From Candidatus Aminicenantes bacterium UBA2190 (GTDB lineage: Bacteria; Acidobacteriota; Aminicenantia; UBA2199): DNA of 36,489 nt. Below are positions 24,665-32,700 of the stretch, in pieces. The DNA lies in the NCBI GenBank assembly GCA_002335385.1, contig DCVK01000052.1, forward strand, positions 14,085 to 50,573, read 5' to 3'. The translations under genes and the position numbers were made by a program. The stretch's first letter is position 1. Every line of letters starts with the position of its first letter. The notes beneath the pieces are model-generated. The model was not told the origin of the DNA and searched no databases. It was given only the letters and a program-made list of their open reading frames with translations.

Positions 24665-25423
24665 TTATTTCCCGGCAATGACCAGCATCTCGAAATCCCC
24701 GGTCGTCAGCTTGTCGTTGCGGCTGAAGGCGCCGAGCCTGGCGCCGAAGATATCGATGGTTGCGAACCCCAGCGACTTCAACAGCCAGGTGATCTCACTG
24801 GGGACATAGTAGCGCTCGTTGCAGGACAGCTCCTTTTTGTTGCCCTGGTCGTCGACAAGGGTCGTCAGGTTATGGTCGCGGAAGGTCATCAGGTCGAAGG
24901 TGTTGTCCCGGTACTCGGCGCCGCCGTCCTGCTTCTGGGCGGCGAAGAAGTCCCGCACCGAATGGAACAGCGGGAACAGGCCGTTCAGGGTGGTGAAGAT
25001 GAACTTGCCGCCCGGCTTCAGCGCCCGGGCCGCGCCCTGAAGGATCTGAAAATTCATCTCGTCGGTCTCCATCAGCGGAAAAGCGCCCTCGCACAACATG
25101 ATCGCCAGGTCGAACTCGGCGGCAAAGGGCAGATCCCTGGCATCGCAGCGGCGGAAATCGATGCACAGCCCGGCAGCGGCCGCCTTTTCCCCCGCCCGCT
25201 TCAGCTGCGATTCCGAAAGGTCGACCCCGGTGACGGAATATCCCCGCCGCGCCAGCTCGATGGCATGGCGGCCGGTGCCGCAGCCGATGTCCAGGATCCT
25301 CATCGCCTTGTCGTTCCCGGTCTCCTTCGCAATGAAATCGCACTCGCCGACCGTCCCCTGGGTGAAACTCTCCTTGTCGTAATTCTCGCCGTAATCCGTG
25401 AACAATTCCTCGTACCATTGCAC
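24665..25423 (-). CDS. class I SAM-dependent methyltransferase
   Basis: A 252-aa methyltransferase of the UbiE/Methyltransf_25 type. Motif I is ILDIGCGTGRHAIELARRG (residues ~43-61), with GVDLSESQL as motif II, RRCDARDLPF as motif III and ALKPGGKFIFTT as motif V. It is a small-molecule type rather than an RNA or DNA type; the acceptor is not evident. The start is a GTG at 25423 with GGGAGA seven bases upstream. The gene lies 35 nt behind the racemase gene at 25458-26159, so it is probably the third gene of a racemase-racemase-methyltransferase unit. It is convergent to nothing; the perR promoter begins 43 nt after its stop. Confidence 0.82.
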   Translation of the reverse strand: MQWYEELFTDYGENYDKESFTQGTVGECDFIAKETGNDKAMRILDIGCGTGRHAIELARRGYSVTGVDLSESQLKRAGEKAAAAGLCIDFRRCDARDLPFAAEFDLAIMLCEGAFPLMETDEMNFQILQGAARALKPGGKFIFTTLNGLFPLFHSVRDFFAAQKQDGGAEYRDNTFDLMTFRDHNLTTLVDDQGNKKELSCNERYYVPSEITWLLKSLGFATIDIFGARLGAFSRNDKLTTGDFEMLVIAGK

Positions 25424-25457
25424 CGTTATTTCTCCCGCGCCGCCATGAGGGACTATT

Positions 25458-26159
25458 TCAATTCCCGTCGCCCAATGCCAAGTCGACCGCGGCGCGGGCG
25501 TGGATCGCCGTCGTGTCGAACAGCGGGATGGAGCCGGGTTCCTCCCGGACCAGCAGCGGGATCTCGGTGCAGCCCAGGATGATCCCCTCCGCCCCCTGCC
25601 GGGCCAGTCGGTTGATCACCTGCCAGTAGGCGTCGCTGGACGCTGGGTGGATGATTCCCCGCGACAGCTCGTCCATGATGACCTTGTGCACCATCTCGCG
25701 GTCCTGCTTTTCCGGGACCAGCGTCGTGATCCCGTGCCTCTCCAGCAGCCGTCCCTTGTAGAACTCCTCCTCCATGGTAAAGCGGGTCCCTAGCAGGCCG
25801 ACCTTCTTCAGCCCGGCCTTTTTGATCTCGGCGGCCGTGGCGTCGGCAATGTGCAGCAGGGGGATGGAGATCTCGCGGTCGATCTCGGCGACGAAACGGT
25901 GCATGGTGTTGGTGCACAGCACGAGGAAGTCGGCGCCGCCCTTCTCGATGGCCCGCGAGGCGTCGAGCATGTAGCCCAGCACCCGGTCCCACTCGCCGCG
26001 CTCCATGTGCGGTTCCACCTCGCCGAAGTCGACCGACACCATGACGCTTTTCGCGGAATGGTTGCCGCCCAGCCTCTCCCTGGCCATCTCGTTGATTGAC
26101 TTGTAATAGACGAGCGATGACTCGCTGGTCATGCCGCCCAGAAGCCCGATCGTTTTCAT
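25458..26159 (-). CDS. aspartate/glutamate racemase family protein (copy B)
   Basis: A 233-aa Asp/Glu/hydantoin racemase of the cofactor-independent two-cysteine class. It begins MKTIGLLGGMTSESSLVYY. The first catalytic Cys is in LVLCTNTMH and the second in ILGCTEIPLL, both in family context. The YgeA/RacD-like N-terminus and length suit aspartate or broad-specificity amino-acid racemases rather than MurI. The ATG at 26159 has GGAGG four bases upstream. It is a tandem paralog of the gene at 26192-26884, 32 nt downstream of it. D-amino acids for peptidoglycan or signalling are the likely product; the substrate is not determinable from sequence alone. Confidence 0.88.
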   Translation of the reverse strand: MKTIGLLGGMTSESSLVYYKSINEMARERLGGNHSAKSVMVSVDFGEVEPHMERGEWDRVLGYMLDASRAIEKGGADFLVLCTNTMHRFVAEIDREISIPLLHIADATAAEIKKAGLKKVGLLGTRFTMEEEFYKGRLLERHGITTLVPEKQDREMVHKVIMDELSRGIIHPASSDAYWQVINRLARQGAEGIILGCTEIPLLVREEPGSIPLFDTTAIHARAAVDLALGDGN

Positions 26160-26191
26160 TTTCCCTCCGCTAAGCGCCCGCCCCGCCATCC

Positions 26192-26884
26192 TCAGCGCAG
26201 GGCGAAATCCACGGCGGCGCGGGCATGGATCGTGGTCGTGTCGAACAGCGGCACGGCGCCCTGGTCCTGCTTGATCAGCAGCGGCAGCTCGGTGCAGCCG
26301 AGGATGACCGCCTGGGCGCCTCGGGCCACGAGTCCGTCGATGGCCATCCAAACCGCTTCCCCCGACCTGGGATCGACGACGCCGAGGGCCAGTTCGTCGA
26401 TGATGATGCGGTGGATGCGCTCGCGATCCTCCTTCTCCGGGACCAGCGCCTCGATGCCGTGCCGCTCGCGCAGCCGGCCCTTGAAAAACTCCTCCTCCAT
26501 GGTGAAGCGCGTCCCCAGCAGGCCGACCTTGCGCAGGCCGACCTTGCGGATCTCTTCGGCGACGGCGTCGACGATATGGACGACGGGGATGCCGACCCCG
26601 CGGCCGATCTCGCCGGCGAGCTTGTGGGCCGTGTTGGCGCAGAGAACCAGCAGCTCGGCGCCGCCGCGCTCGATCGCCTGCGCCGCCTTCAGCAGGATGG
26701 CCAGCACCCCGTCCCAGTCGCCGCGCTCGGTCAGCGGCTGGACGTCGGCGAAATTCACCGAGACCATGATGCTCTTGGCCGAGTTGTGGCCGCCGAGCCG
26801 CGCCCGGACCAACTCGTTGACCAGTTGGTAGTAGACCAGCGACGACTCGCAGGTGATGCCGCCCAGCAGTCCGATGGTTTTCAT
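26192..26884 (-). CDS. aspartate/glutamate racemase family protein (copy A)
   Basis: A 230-aa racemase closely similar to copy B: MKTIGLLGGITCESSLVYY, first Cys in LVLCANTAHK, second Cys in ILGCTELPLL, and the shared block KVGLLGTRFTMEEEF. The threonine after the first Cys (CTNT in B) is Ala here (CANT), and CTNTMH becomes CANTAH, so specificity may differ. It is the first gene of the unit. The ATG at 26884 has an AGGAGA ribosome-binding site, and a strong -10 lies 27 nt upstream. The high similarity and shared order point to a local duplication. Confidence 0.88.
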   Translation of the reverse strand: MKTIGLLGGITCESSLVYYQLVNELVRARLGGHNSAKSIMVSVNFADVQPLTERGDWDGVLAILLKAAQAIERGGAELLVLCANTAHKLAGEIGRGVGIPVVHIVDAVAEEIRKVGLRKVGLLGTRFTMEEEFFKGRLRERHGIEALVPEKEDRERIHRIIIDELALGVVDPRSGEAVWMAIDGLVARGAQAVILGCTELPLLIKQDQGAVPLFDTTTIHARAAVDFALR

Positions 26885-26910
26885 TGGCCTTCTCCTGAAT
26901 GCGATCGGTC

Positions 26911-26919
26911 ATTATAGCA
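26911..26919 (-). promoter_or_regulatory. extended -10 promoter of the racemase unit
   Basis: Minus strand TGC followed by TATAAT (26916-26911) makes an extended -10. No good -35 is seen 16-18 nt upstream. A normal leader of about 20 nt with AGGAGA follows. Confidence 0.6.
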
Positions 26920-26976
26920 GGAAACTCCAATCGTTGCCGCCGGTCCCGGGAAGAGGCGGCTTTTCCCGGCGGCAGT

Positions 26977-27336
26977 CTATGGCCGCGCTGCCCCGCGCTT
27001 GGCCTTGAGAAGAGCCACCAGGCCGAGCAGCGGGGTCAATACCAGCAGCAGCGCGTAGGCGACGGTCCCCTTCTCCTGCAGACGCGGGAACCGGCCCGCG
27101 ATCGCCCAGGCGGCCAGGACGAGCAGCGCCAGGCTGCCGATCACCATCGCCATTCTCGCGATGGCTCCTCCCGACGATCGCATGAGTACGATCGAACTGC
27201 AAAGCGGCACCAGCAGCGCCAGCAGCATCAGCACCACGAAGGGAGCCCCCGCAGGCGGGCCGTCGACGGCGAGGACCAGGGCGGTAAAAGCGAACAACGC
27301 CATATTGCACAGGATGGCGAGCGTTTTCATGATCAT
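26977..27336 (-). CDS. small polytopic membrane protein of unknown function
   Basis: A 119-aa protein with about four hydrophobic segments (ALFAFTALVLAV, VLMLLALLVPLC, GSLALLVLAAWAIAG and ALLLVLTPLLGLVALL) and a basic C-terminus. I do not recognise a named family. The ATG at 27336 overlaps the TGA of the preceding gene (ATGA), so translation is coupled. A second ATG two codons on (27330) is an alternative. A GGGAGG lies about 11 nt upstream. Confidence 0.65.
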   Translation of the reverse strand: MIMKTLAILCNMALFAFTALVLAVDGPPAGAPFVVLMLLALLVPLCSSIVLMRSSGGAIARMAMVIGSLALLVLAAWAIAGRFPRLQEKGTVAYALLLVLTPLLGLVALLKAKRGAARP

Positions 27337-27593
27337 GGTAATTTATTCCTCCCGCAGCAATTCATGTTCTTTTCTTTATCGGCGCTGCCGCGAACCACCC
27401 TCAGCAGCGTCGCCAGGGTGAAGACCTGGAAGGCCACGACCGCGGCGAAGCAGACGCGCAGGATGTTCCACTCCAGGCCCAGGTCGCCCTCGCCGCGGTA
27501 GATGTCGGTCAGCGCCAGGTGGCTGACGAAAACCGCGAGCAGCGTGAAGATCCCCATGACGAAAGCGATGACCGCCTGTTGACCGGTTTTCAT
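27333..27593 (-). CDS. small membrane protein of unknown function
   Basis: An 86-aa protein with two clear hydrophobic segments (VIAFVMGIFTLLAVFVSHLAL and FAAVVAFQVFTLATLL, approximate limits) and a short Cys-containing tail (MNCCGRNKLP). No family was recognised. The ATG at 27593 has AAGGAGG six to seven bases upstream, a strong initiation signal. The stop overlaps the start of the next small membrane protein gene, making a two-gene unit whose products may act together. Confidence 0.68.
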   Translation of the reverse strand: MKTGQQAVIAFVMGIFTLLAVFVSHLALTDIYRGEGDLGLEWNILRVCFAAVVAFQVFTLATLLRVVRGSADKEKNMNCCGRNKLP

Positions 27594-27614
27594 GCCCCCC
27601 TCCTTGACCGGAAT

Positions 27615-27644
27615 ATCTTACAGCAAAGCCGGTGCCCGTGTCAC
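27615..27644 (-). promoter_or_regulatory. promoter of the small membrane protein pair
   Basis: Minus strand: GTGACA (27644-27639), 18 nt, TAAGAT (27620-27615), 22 nt before the ATG. It overlaps the stop codon of the PDZ protein gene upstream. Confidence 0.5.
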
Positions 27645-28633
27645 CCGGCCGGCTGCCTGGCCTCCAGCTCCACCGCCAGCGTCTCCCAGGGGCAGGCCTC
27701 CGGCTGCCGGTCCGGCGGCCGCATGCGCCGCAGCAGCAGAAGCGACGCTCTTGTCCCCGGAGGAATGCCCTCCAGCAGCAGGGCGAAGTGGGAGAAATTC
27801 TTCACTGCGACGCCGTTCACTTCGAGGACCGCGTCCAGGGGGCGGATGCCGGCATGATCGCCGGGGCTGCCGAAAGCCACCATCGTGACCAGGACGCCAC
27901 CGTCAAGGGGCCTCCCCATGTCCGCGGCCTGGGCCGGTGTCACGTTCTCCCACATCAGCCCGGATCGCGAGAGCTCCAGCGCCAGGTCCCGCTGCCGGAC
28001 GGCCGAGGCCACGGCGTTGATGAAGGCGCGGGCCGAATCTTCCCGGCTGAACAAAAAATTAAAGGAGGTCCCGGCCAGGACATTGACGACCCAGTTGCGC
28101 CCGTCGGGGGCCTTGGGAAAGCGCTCGCGCGGCCGCTGCAGGAAATGCAGGCTGAGGCCGCGTACGGCGTCAAGGGCGATGAACGAGTAGGAGCGGCCGC
28201 GGTGCTGGTTCAGGTAGCCGGTCTGCCATTCGGCCTCGATGCGCAGGTCATCGGCTTTTTCGGGATGCTCCCCGTATCCCTTTCTTTTTTTCGCTTTGCC
28301 GGCGCTGAGCCGGACCTTCCTGGCGAAAAAAACGGTGGCGCTGAACGTTGCGTCCAGGTAAGCCGTACGCTCGTCGACCAGCCTCTGGAACGCAGCGTCG
28401 ATCTCCGCGGGGGCCAGGTCGGTCCTGGGGGCGACCCAGAACCATTGGCCGCTGCCAACGGGCGGCCATATGCTTTTTGCCTCCTCAACCTGCGCCGGGC
28501 AGGTGCCGGTCCCCAGCCACACGCAGATCAGGGCGAAGGCGAGCCGCCGCCGTGTTTTGCCGCTGCCTTGCCCGGCCCGGGCGCTTGCCGCGGCCTGGAG
28601 CGGGGATCCTTCCATCGCTGCCTGGCCCATCAT
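27641..28633 (-). CDS. exported PDZ-domain protein
   Basis: A 330-aa protein. A hydrophobic segment (LAFALICVWLGTGTCPA, about residues 36-52) follows a long basic n-region, so it is a signal peptide or membrane anchor. The body (about residues 60-230) has no recognised domain but is rich in aromatics (WFWVAPRTDLAPAEIDAAF). The C-terminal ~85 residues form a PDZ domain (VTMVAFGSPGDHAGIRPLDA, VLEVNGVAVKNF). No protease catalytic triad is visible, so it is more likely a binding or adaptor protein. I chose the ATG at 28633, which lies six bases after a perfect TATAAT and lacks a ribosome-binding site. The frame upstream to 28669 overlaps the promoter. Confidence 0.72.
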   Translation of the reverse strand: MMGQAAMEGSPLQAAASARAGQGSGKTRRRLAFALICVWLGTGTCPAQVEEAKSIWPPVGSGQWFWVAPRTDLAPAEIDAAFQRLVDERTAYLDATFSATVFFARKVRLSAGKAKKRKGYGEHPEKADDLRIEAEWQTGYLNQHRGRSYSFIALDAVRGLSLHFLQRPRERFPKAPDGRNWVVNVLAGTSFNFLFSREDSARAFINAVASAVRQRDLALELSRSGLMWENVTPAQAADMGRPLDGGVLVTMVAFGSPGDHAGIRPLDAVLEVNGVAVKNFSHFALLLEGIPPGTRASLLLLRRMRPPDRQPEACPWETLAVELEARQPAG

Positions 28634-28639
28634 GCGGCC

Positions 28640-28648
28640 ATTATAGCA
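28640..28648 (-). promoter_or_regulatory. extended -10 promoter of the PDZ gene, predicted leaderless start
   Basis: Minus strand TGC plus TATAAT (28645-28640), then six bases to tandem ATG ATG codons (28633, 28630). The -35 region is poor, which an extended -10 can compensate. Transcription should start on the first ATG. Confidence 0.65.
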
Positions 28649-28675
28649 AACCCTGTCCCGTGATCCCACCGGGCT

Positions 28676-29134
28676 TCACCGCCAGAGCATGCGCAGGGCG
28701 AAGAATACTCCGATCATGGCCAGGATGACCACTCCGAGGACCACGGCGCTGGCGACCAGGCTGCGCCTGAGCATCGGCCGCTTCTCCTTGGCGCGCGCCT
28801 CGGCATCCATCTTTCCCGTGCGCATGAACCGCTCCAGATCATCCATCTCGTTCTGCCAGAACCACCGCTCGCTTTTGATGACGAACTGGCCGCTGGTGTC
28901 GATAGCGAGGAGGATGTCGGCTGCCGTGGCTTGATCGGAGGCCGGCTGGGTGCGGACGACGGCGTTGACGTTCCATTTGTCCGGCGTCCAGTGAGGGAAC
29001 GCTCCGCGTTGAAAGGACATAAGGTGGGGTTGGTCAATGGCCTGCCGGTAGCCCGCCAGGGCGAAATACGTCGCCGTGCGCTCGCGGACAACGGCTTCAG
29101 CGTCGTCCACGCTCATGCTGCGCTCAAGCTTCAT
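28676..29134 (-). CDS. protein of unknown function with C-terminal membrane anchor
   Basis: A 152-aa protein. The N-terminal ~115 residues are soluble and Trp-rich (FPHWTPDKWNVNAVV, ERWFWQNEMDDLERF). A basic stretch (RAKEKRPMLRRS) precedes one transmembrane helix (VASAVVLGVVILAMIGVFFAL) near the end. This is a tail-anchored or type-II arrangement with the soluble domain in the cytoplasm. No family was recognised. The ATG at 29134 has GGAGG nine bases upstream; the upstream ATG at 29161 has no such site. It lies behind the Ig-like protein gene and 43 nt ahead of the PDZ gene. Confidence 0.65.
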   Translation of the reverse strand: MKLERSMSVDDAEAVVRERTATYFALAGYRQAIDQPHLMSFQRGAFPHWTPDKWNVNAVVRTQPASDQATAADILLAIDTSGQFVIKSERWFWQNEMDDLERFMRTGKMDAEARAKEKRPMLRRSLVASAVVLGVVILAMIGVFFALRMLWR

Positions 29135-29269
29135 GTCTTCAAACCTCCGCACATTCATCATGCCATTTTCTGCGGAATATTGGAAGCAGGCGGGAACGTC
29201 TGGGTGCGCTGATCCCGGGTCAAGCGGGAAGCGGAAAATCCGCGCCGCCCGCTTCCCGGCAGTTATTCC

Positions 29270-30052
29270 CTACCAGCAGGGGGAAGCGAAGGCCTCCTGG
29301 TGCATATCCAGGTGGCGCCAGCTCCATCTGAGGTTGAAGTTCTTGTTGTTCGCCTCGGGCGCCTCCCGGGTCAGCACCACCGTGATGCTGGCCGGGTCGA
29401 CGCTGTTGAAGCACAGGTGGAACTTGGCGGGGTCGGTGGGGTGGACCGGCTCCACGATCACGCGGTACGTGCCCGGGGCGTTGAATACGACCAGCGAATA
29501 GGGGCAGATGCCGTCGCGGTTGATGGCGGCCGTGCAGCTGCTGAGCATCCGGGCACCGCTCACGAGCTTGAATTTCAGCTGCAGCCCCTCGAGCCAATCG
29601 ACATGAGCGCCGCCGGCGATGACCCGGCCAGACACCCTGTAGACCTTCCGCTCAACGCGCGCCTGGGGCAGGCAGGTCAGGTCGAAGACGGCGCGATTGG
29701 ATAGGCGGGAATTGGGCGCCAGGACCTCGATCTGCACCCAGGAGCCGGGATAGCTGCCCATGGCTCCGCCCAGATTCCACTCGTAAACCACCGTTTTCGT
29801 CCCCGCAGCCTGGAAATCCAGGAAGAAGGTCTTGGCCGTCGCGCCGTCGCTGCGCCGCCAGGTGTAATGGACCCTGCCGGCGCGGTTGGCCGTGATGGAG
29901 CCGGTGAAGACGAATTTGTGCGGGCAAAAACCCTGGTACTCGCGCTCCGAGACGGATAGAGAGACGCCGGTTACCCTAAAGGCCTCGATGGCAAAGGCCG
30001 CAAAAGCCGCAGCGATGAGCAAAGCGAAGATAACAGCCATTCTGGAACGCAT
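29270..30052 (-). CDS. secreted protein with Ig-like/beta-sandwich domains
   Basis: A 260-aa protein with an N-terminal signal peptide (MAVIFALLIAAAFAAFA). The first domain (about residues 25-130: VTGVSLSVSEREYQGFCPHK, VHYTWRRSDGA, TVVYEWNLGG, SWVQIEVLAPN) matches a recurrent Cys-containing Ig-like module that I have seen in many uncharacterised bacterial exported proteins. The second half (VYRVSGRVIAGG to the end) looks like another beta domain with several Cys residues. No enzymatic motif is seen. The ATG at 30052 has GGAGG five bases upstream. Function is unknown; surface or periplasmic binding is inference. Confidence 0.7.
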   Translation of the reverse strand: MRSRMAVIFALLIAAAFAAFAIEAFRVTGVSLSVSEREYQGFCPHKFVFTGSITANRAGRVHYTWRRSDGATAKTFFLDFQAAGTKTVVYEWNLGGAMGSYPGSWVQIEVLAPNSRLSNRAVFDLTCLPQARVERKVYRVSGRVIAGGAHVDWLEGLQLKFKLVSGARMLSSCTAAINRDGICPYSLVVFNAPGTYRVIVEPVHPTDPAKFHLCFNSVDPASITVVLTREAPEANNKNFNLRWSWRHLDMHQEAFASPCW

Positions 30053-30197
30053 GTGCACCTCCATATTCTCGGCAGGCCGGTCTCCTGCCATCCGGTCCGG
30101 TTTATTAATGAGAGCCCGGCGGCCAATATCTCAAAAATAAATGACTCCAGGCCCGGAAATGACTTGTCGGGGCGCAGCGAGCCATTCCCCGGGCGCC

Positions 30198-31145
30198 TTA
30201 CGCTCCCGCCCCCTTTCCTCCATCCCGGACGGGAACGGTCATGATACCGAGGTCGATGCGGCCGGCCGGACGCAGGAACCATTCCTCGCGGCGGTTGCGC
30301 CGCGCCTCGATCAGCCGACCGAAAGTTTCGCTGTCGGTACGCAAAACTTCCAGCTCCGTGCGCTCTGCCGGCGGCACGTCGGCGGCGACACGGATGGAGC
30401 GGATGGGGATCATCTGTTCAGGCTTGTCGTAGAAGCCCATCGCCCCGGCGCCGCGGGGCAGCGACGAGAGCAGCTCCATTCCCCGGACCACGCGGCCCAA
30501 AAGGGTGATGTTGCGGTCGAGGTGGCGCGGTGCCTGGCCGATCACCACGTAGAGCTGCGCGCCGCCGCCGCTGTCGCCGGCATTGCCCCGGGCGGCGCCG
30601 ACCATGCCGTAGCTGTGGGCCAGCCACATCCGGCCCGCCCGGCGGTCGCGGGCGACCGGAAAGCCGTCGCAAAAGCCGACTTCGGGGGCGAACACGTCGC
30701 CGTCGGGAAGCGGCGTGAATGCGATCTTGTCGTCAAAAGGGCGGTCGAACTCGGCCGGCAGCGTTGCCTTGGCCTTCTGGATCCTGCGCGCCTTCGCCGG
30801 GTTCTCCTCGTCGGGATCGCCCCACTGCACAACATAGTTGTCCTGGACGCGGATGATGGCCAGCCCGTCATAGTACTTTTCGCGCGCCAGGGCGCTGACA
30901 TTGGCCGCGTGTAACGGCGCGAAGCCTGGGGCGAGCTCGATGATCACCCTCCCGCTGGCAAGCTCGAGATACAGGGTGTCCTCGGGGACAAGAGGCCGCC
31001 ATTCCCCGGGTTTGGCCGCGGCCATGACCTCGGCCACGGTCATGGCCCTGCCCGGGGGCGCGGCCGCGTCCTGGGCAGGCATGGCGGCCAGGGCCGCTGA
31101 AAAAACCATGAAAACCAGGACAAGCCGTTCAATTGATCTCATCAT
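30198..31145 (-). CDS. exported cyclophilin-type peptidyl-prolyl isomerase
   Basis: A 315-aa protein with a signal peptide (about residues 1-25, LVLVFMVFSAALAAMPA). The cyclophilin-like domain starts at TLYLELASGRVIIELAPGFAP. It keeps the catalytic Arg region (LAIIRVQDNYVVQWGDPD, corresponding to the FHRV..MIQGGD block), MWLAHSYGMVGAAR and QLYVVIGQAPRHLDRNITLLGRVV. Insertions between blocks and a ~50-residue C-terminal extension make it longer than typical family members. It should assist proline isomerisation of periplasmic proteins. The ATG at 31145 has GGGAGG five bases upstream. It lies 99 nt after the flavodoxin gene with a hairpin in the gap and no clear promoter of its own, so read-through is likely. 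Confidence 0.82.
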   Translation of the reverse strand: MMRSIERLVLVFMVFSAALAAMPAQDAAAPPGRAMTVAEVMAAAKPGEWRPLVPEDTLYLELASGRVIIELAPGFAPLHAANVSALAREKYYDGLAIIRVQDNYVVQWGDPDEENPAKARRIQKAKATLPAEFDRPFDDKIAFTPLPDGDVFAPEVGFCDGFPVARDRRAGRMWLAHSYGMVGAARGNAGDSGGGAQLYVVIGQAPRHLDRNITLLGRVVRGMELLSSLPRGAGAMGFYDKPEQMIPIRSIRVAADVPPAERTELEVLRTDSETFGRLIEARRNRREEWFLRPAGRIDLGIMTVPVRDGGKGAGA

Positions 31146-31177
31146 CGCGTCCTCCCGAAAACGATTCAATCGCCATG

Positions 31178-31195
31178 GTCGCGGAAAGCCGCGAC
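31178..31195. other. 7-bp perfect hairpin in the flavodoxin-cyclophilin gap
   Basis: GTCGCGG and CCGCGAC form a perfect stem with a 4-nt AAAG loop on the plus strand. No T run follows on either strand, so an intrinsic terminator is doubtful; partial attenuation or RNA stabilisation is possible. Confidence 0.45.
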
Positions 31196-31244
31196 AACAA
31201 TCCCCGGCCGGAGCCGCTCGCGCCTCCGCGGCCCGAGCACCTGG

Positions 31245-31757
31245 TTAGATGACCTTCAGCGTGGTGGCGATTTCCTGGGCCCAGGCCTCAATGACCGGCC
31301 AGTCGCGGAAGTCGCCGTACTCCGCCTTGACCTTCTTCATGATCCATTTCTCGAAGAAGCCCGCCTTGGCCTCGTCAAAGGCCCCGCGGAAAACGACGGT
31401 TCCCCGGGGCTTGATGCGCTCGGCGACGGCGCGCAGCCCGCCGGGAAAACTCCAGCCGCCCAGCAATTTTTCCAGGTCGCCCGAACCGGTCGGGCCGCTG
31501 GAGAACAGCCATACGGGCTTTTTGGCCAGCTCGGCCTCGTGGGTCCTCAGGTACTTTGCCGCCTGCCGCCGCCACATGCCGGCATAGACCCCGCTGCCCA
31601 GGATAACGGCCCGGTAGTCGGCCGGGCTCTTGGCCGTCCCGGCGGGAGATACGTCCACCGCGAATCCCGCGTCGCGGATGACCTTGCCGATGCGCTCGGC
31701 GATCTCCCCGGTCATGCCGTGCTTGCTGCCGTACGCCACCAACACCTTGTCGCTCAT
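31245..31757 (-). CDS. flavodoxin-domain protein (HemG/menaquinone-type protoporphyrinogen oxidase-like)
   Basis: A 170-aa flavodoxin-fold protein. The N-terminus KVLVAYGSKHGMTGEIAERIG is the FMN phosphate-binding loop, followed by YRAVILGSGVYAGMWRRQAA and WLFSSGPTG. The size and the GSGVYAG block resemble the Flavodoxin_5 family that includes HemG, but haem-pathway neighbours are absent, so the substrate is open. The ATG at 31757 has GGGAGG five bases upstream, and an upstream promoter ends 19 nt before it. The longer frame to 31868 would run through the promoter and is rejected. Confidence 0.82.
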   Translation of the reverse strand: MSDKVLVAYGSKHGMTGEIAERIGKVIRDAGFAVDVSPAGTAKSPADYRAVILGSGVYAGMWRRQAAKYLRTHEAELAKKPVWLFSSGPTGSGDLEKLLGGWSFPGGLRAVAERIKPRGTVVFRGAFDEAKAGFFEKWIMKKVKAEYGDFRDWPVIEAWAQEIATTLKVI

Positions 31758-31775
31758 GTTGTCCTCCCGCTCTTC

Positions 31776-31804
31776 ATTATTGCGGTCTTCCGGTGCATTT
31801 GCAA
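31776..31804 (-). promoter_or_regulatory. flavodoxin gene promoter
   Basis: Minus strand: TTGCAA (31804-31799), 17 nt, AATAAT (31781-31776). The leader of about 12 nt includes GGGAGG. Confidence 0.65.
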
Positions 31805-31897
31805 GAACGATCCCGCTGAAAAAGCTTTTTTGCGGCCCGGCGCCCGATTCGCTGTCCGCGGCCGGCAAGCGGATGAAGTCCTTCGTGGACGGACATC

Positions 31898-32623
31898 CTA
31901 TTTCCGTTTGCCCACGCCCAGGATGCAGACCGGGATCTCATCCTCGGGAAGCATCAGCGCCTGCCGGACCGCGGCGTCATCGAAGGCGCCGGCGATGCAG
32001 CAGCCCAGACCCAAGGCCCTGGCCTGCAGGTAGACGTTCTCGCCGGCGAATCCGGCGTCCATCCAGACGTAACGCTCGCCCCCGCGGGTGCCGTATTTCT
32101 TGGTCGTCCGCGCGGGGATGGCGGAGATGAACAGGGACGCCGGCGCCTGGCCGATCCAGGCCTGGCCGAGCGCCGCCTGGCGCAGGGTCTCCCGCCGGTC
32201 GCCATCTTCGATCCTGGCCAGCTCGTGCTTCTCCGAAATGTACCGGTAGATCCCCGGCGCCAGGCCGGTCACCTTCCCGGCCACGAGATAGATCTCCAGC
32301 GGGTAGAGCGCTCCCGCCGAGGGCGCGGCGCGCAGCCCGCCGCGAAGGAAGGCGGGGCCGTCGGGCCGCGGTTCGGTGATGCCGTAGGCGGCCCACAGGA
32401 GCTGCGCCGCCTCGGCCAGGGTCAGCGCCTCGCCCGAATAGCCCCGGACCGAGCGCCGGCCCTGGATGGCTCTCTCCAGCGACACCGTACCGTCCAGGCG
32501 CGGATCGGGGAGCTTGATCTTGGCCGCTTCGTTTCCCTTCACCGAATCATCCCCTGCGGCCTGCGCCCATGCCGGAGCCGCCGCCACGATCCCGACGATC
32601 AGCAACGATGTCCATAATTTCAT
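31898..32623 (-). CDS. exported SagB/ThcOx-type nitroreductase-family oxidoreductase
   Basis: A 241-aa protein. The signal peptide is MKLWTSLLIVGIVAAAPAWA. The FMN-dependent nitroreductase fold follows, with the SagB-type blocks SLERAIQGRRSVRGYSGEAL, AQLLWAAYGI, APSAGALYPLEIYLV and GLGCCIAGAFDD. SagB proteins oxidise azoline rings in thiazole/oxazole peptide toxins, but many stand-alone homologues have unknown roles. No cyclodehydratase or precursor gene is nearby, so a toxin role is not supported. Export of the flavoprotein is notable. An AGGAGG ribosome-binding site and a consensus-like promoter support the start. Confidence 0.85.
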   Translation of the reverse strand: MKLWTSLLIVGIVAAAPAWAQAAGDDSVKGNEAAKIKLPDPRLDGTVSLERAIQGRRSVRGYSGEALTLAEAAQLLWAAYGITEPRPDGPAFLRGGLRAAPSAGALYPLEIYLVAGKVTGLAPGIYRYISEKHELARIEDGDRRETLRQAALGQAWIGQAPASLFISAIPARTTKKYGTRGGERYVWMDAGFAGENVYLQARALGLGCCIAGAFDDAAVRQALMLPEDEIPVCILGVGKRK

Positions 32624-32670
32624 GCTCGCAACCTCCTGTTTTATTTTGGTCGCTCATTTCACCTGGACCA

Positions 32671-32699
32671 ATTATAGCCGCGGGGAAAAGCGATCTCAA
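32671..32699 (-). promoter_or_regulatory. SagB-like gene promoter
   Basis: Minus strand: TTGAGA (32699-32694), 17 nt, TATAAT (32676-32671). The 47-nt leader carries AGGAGG before the ATG at 32623. Confidence 0.8.
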
Positions 32700-32700
32700 T

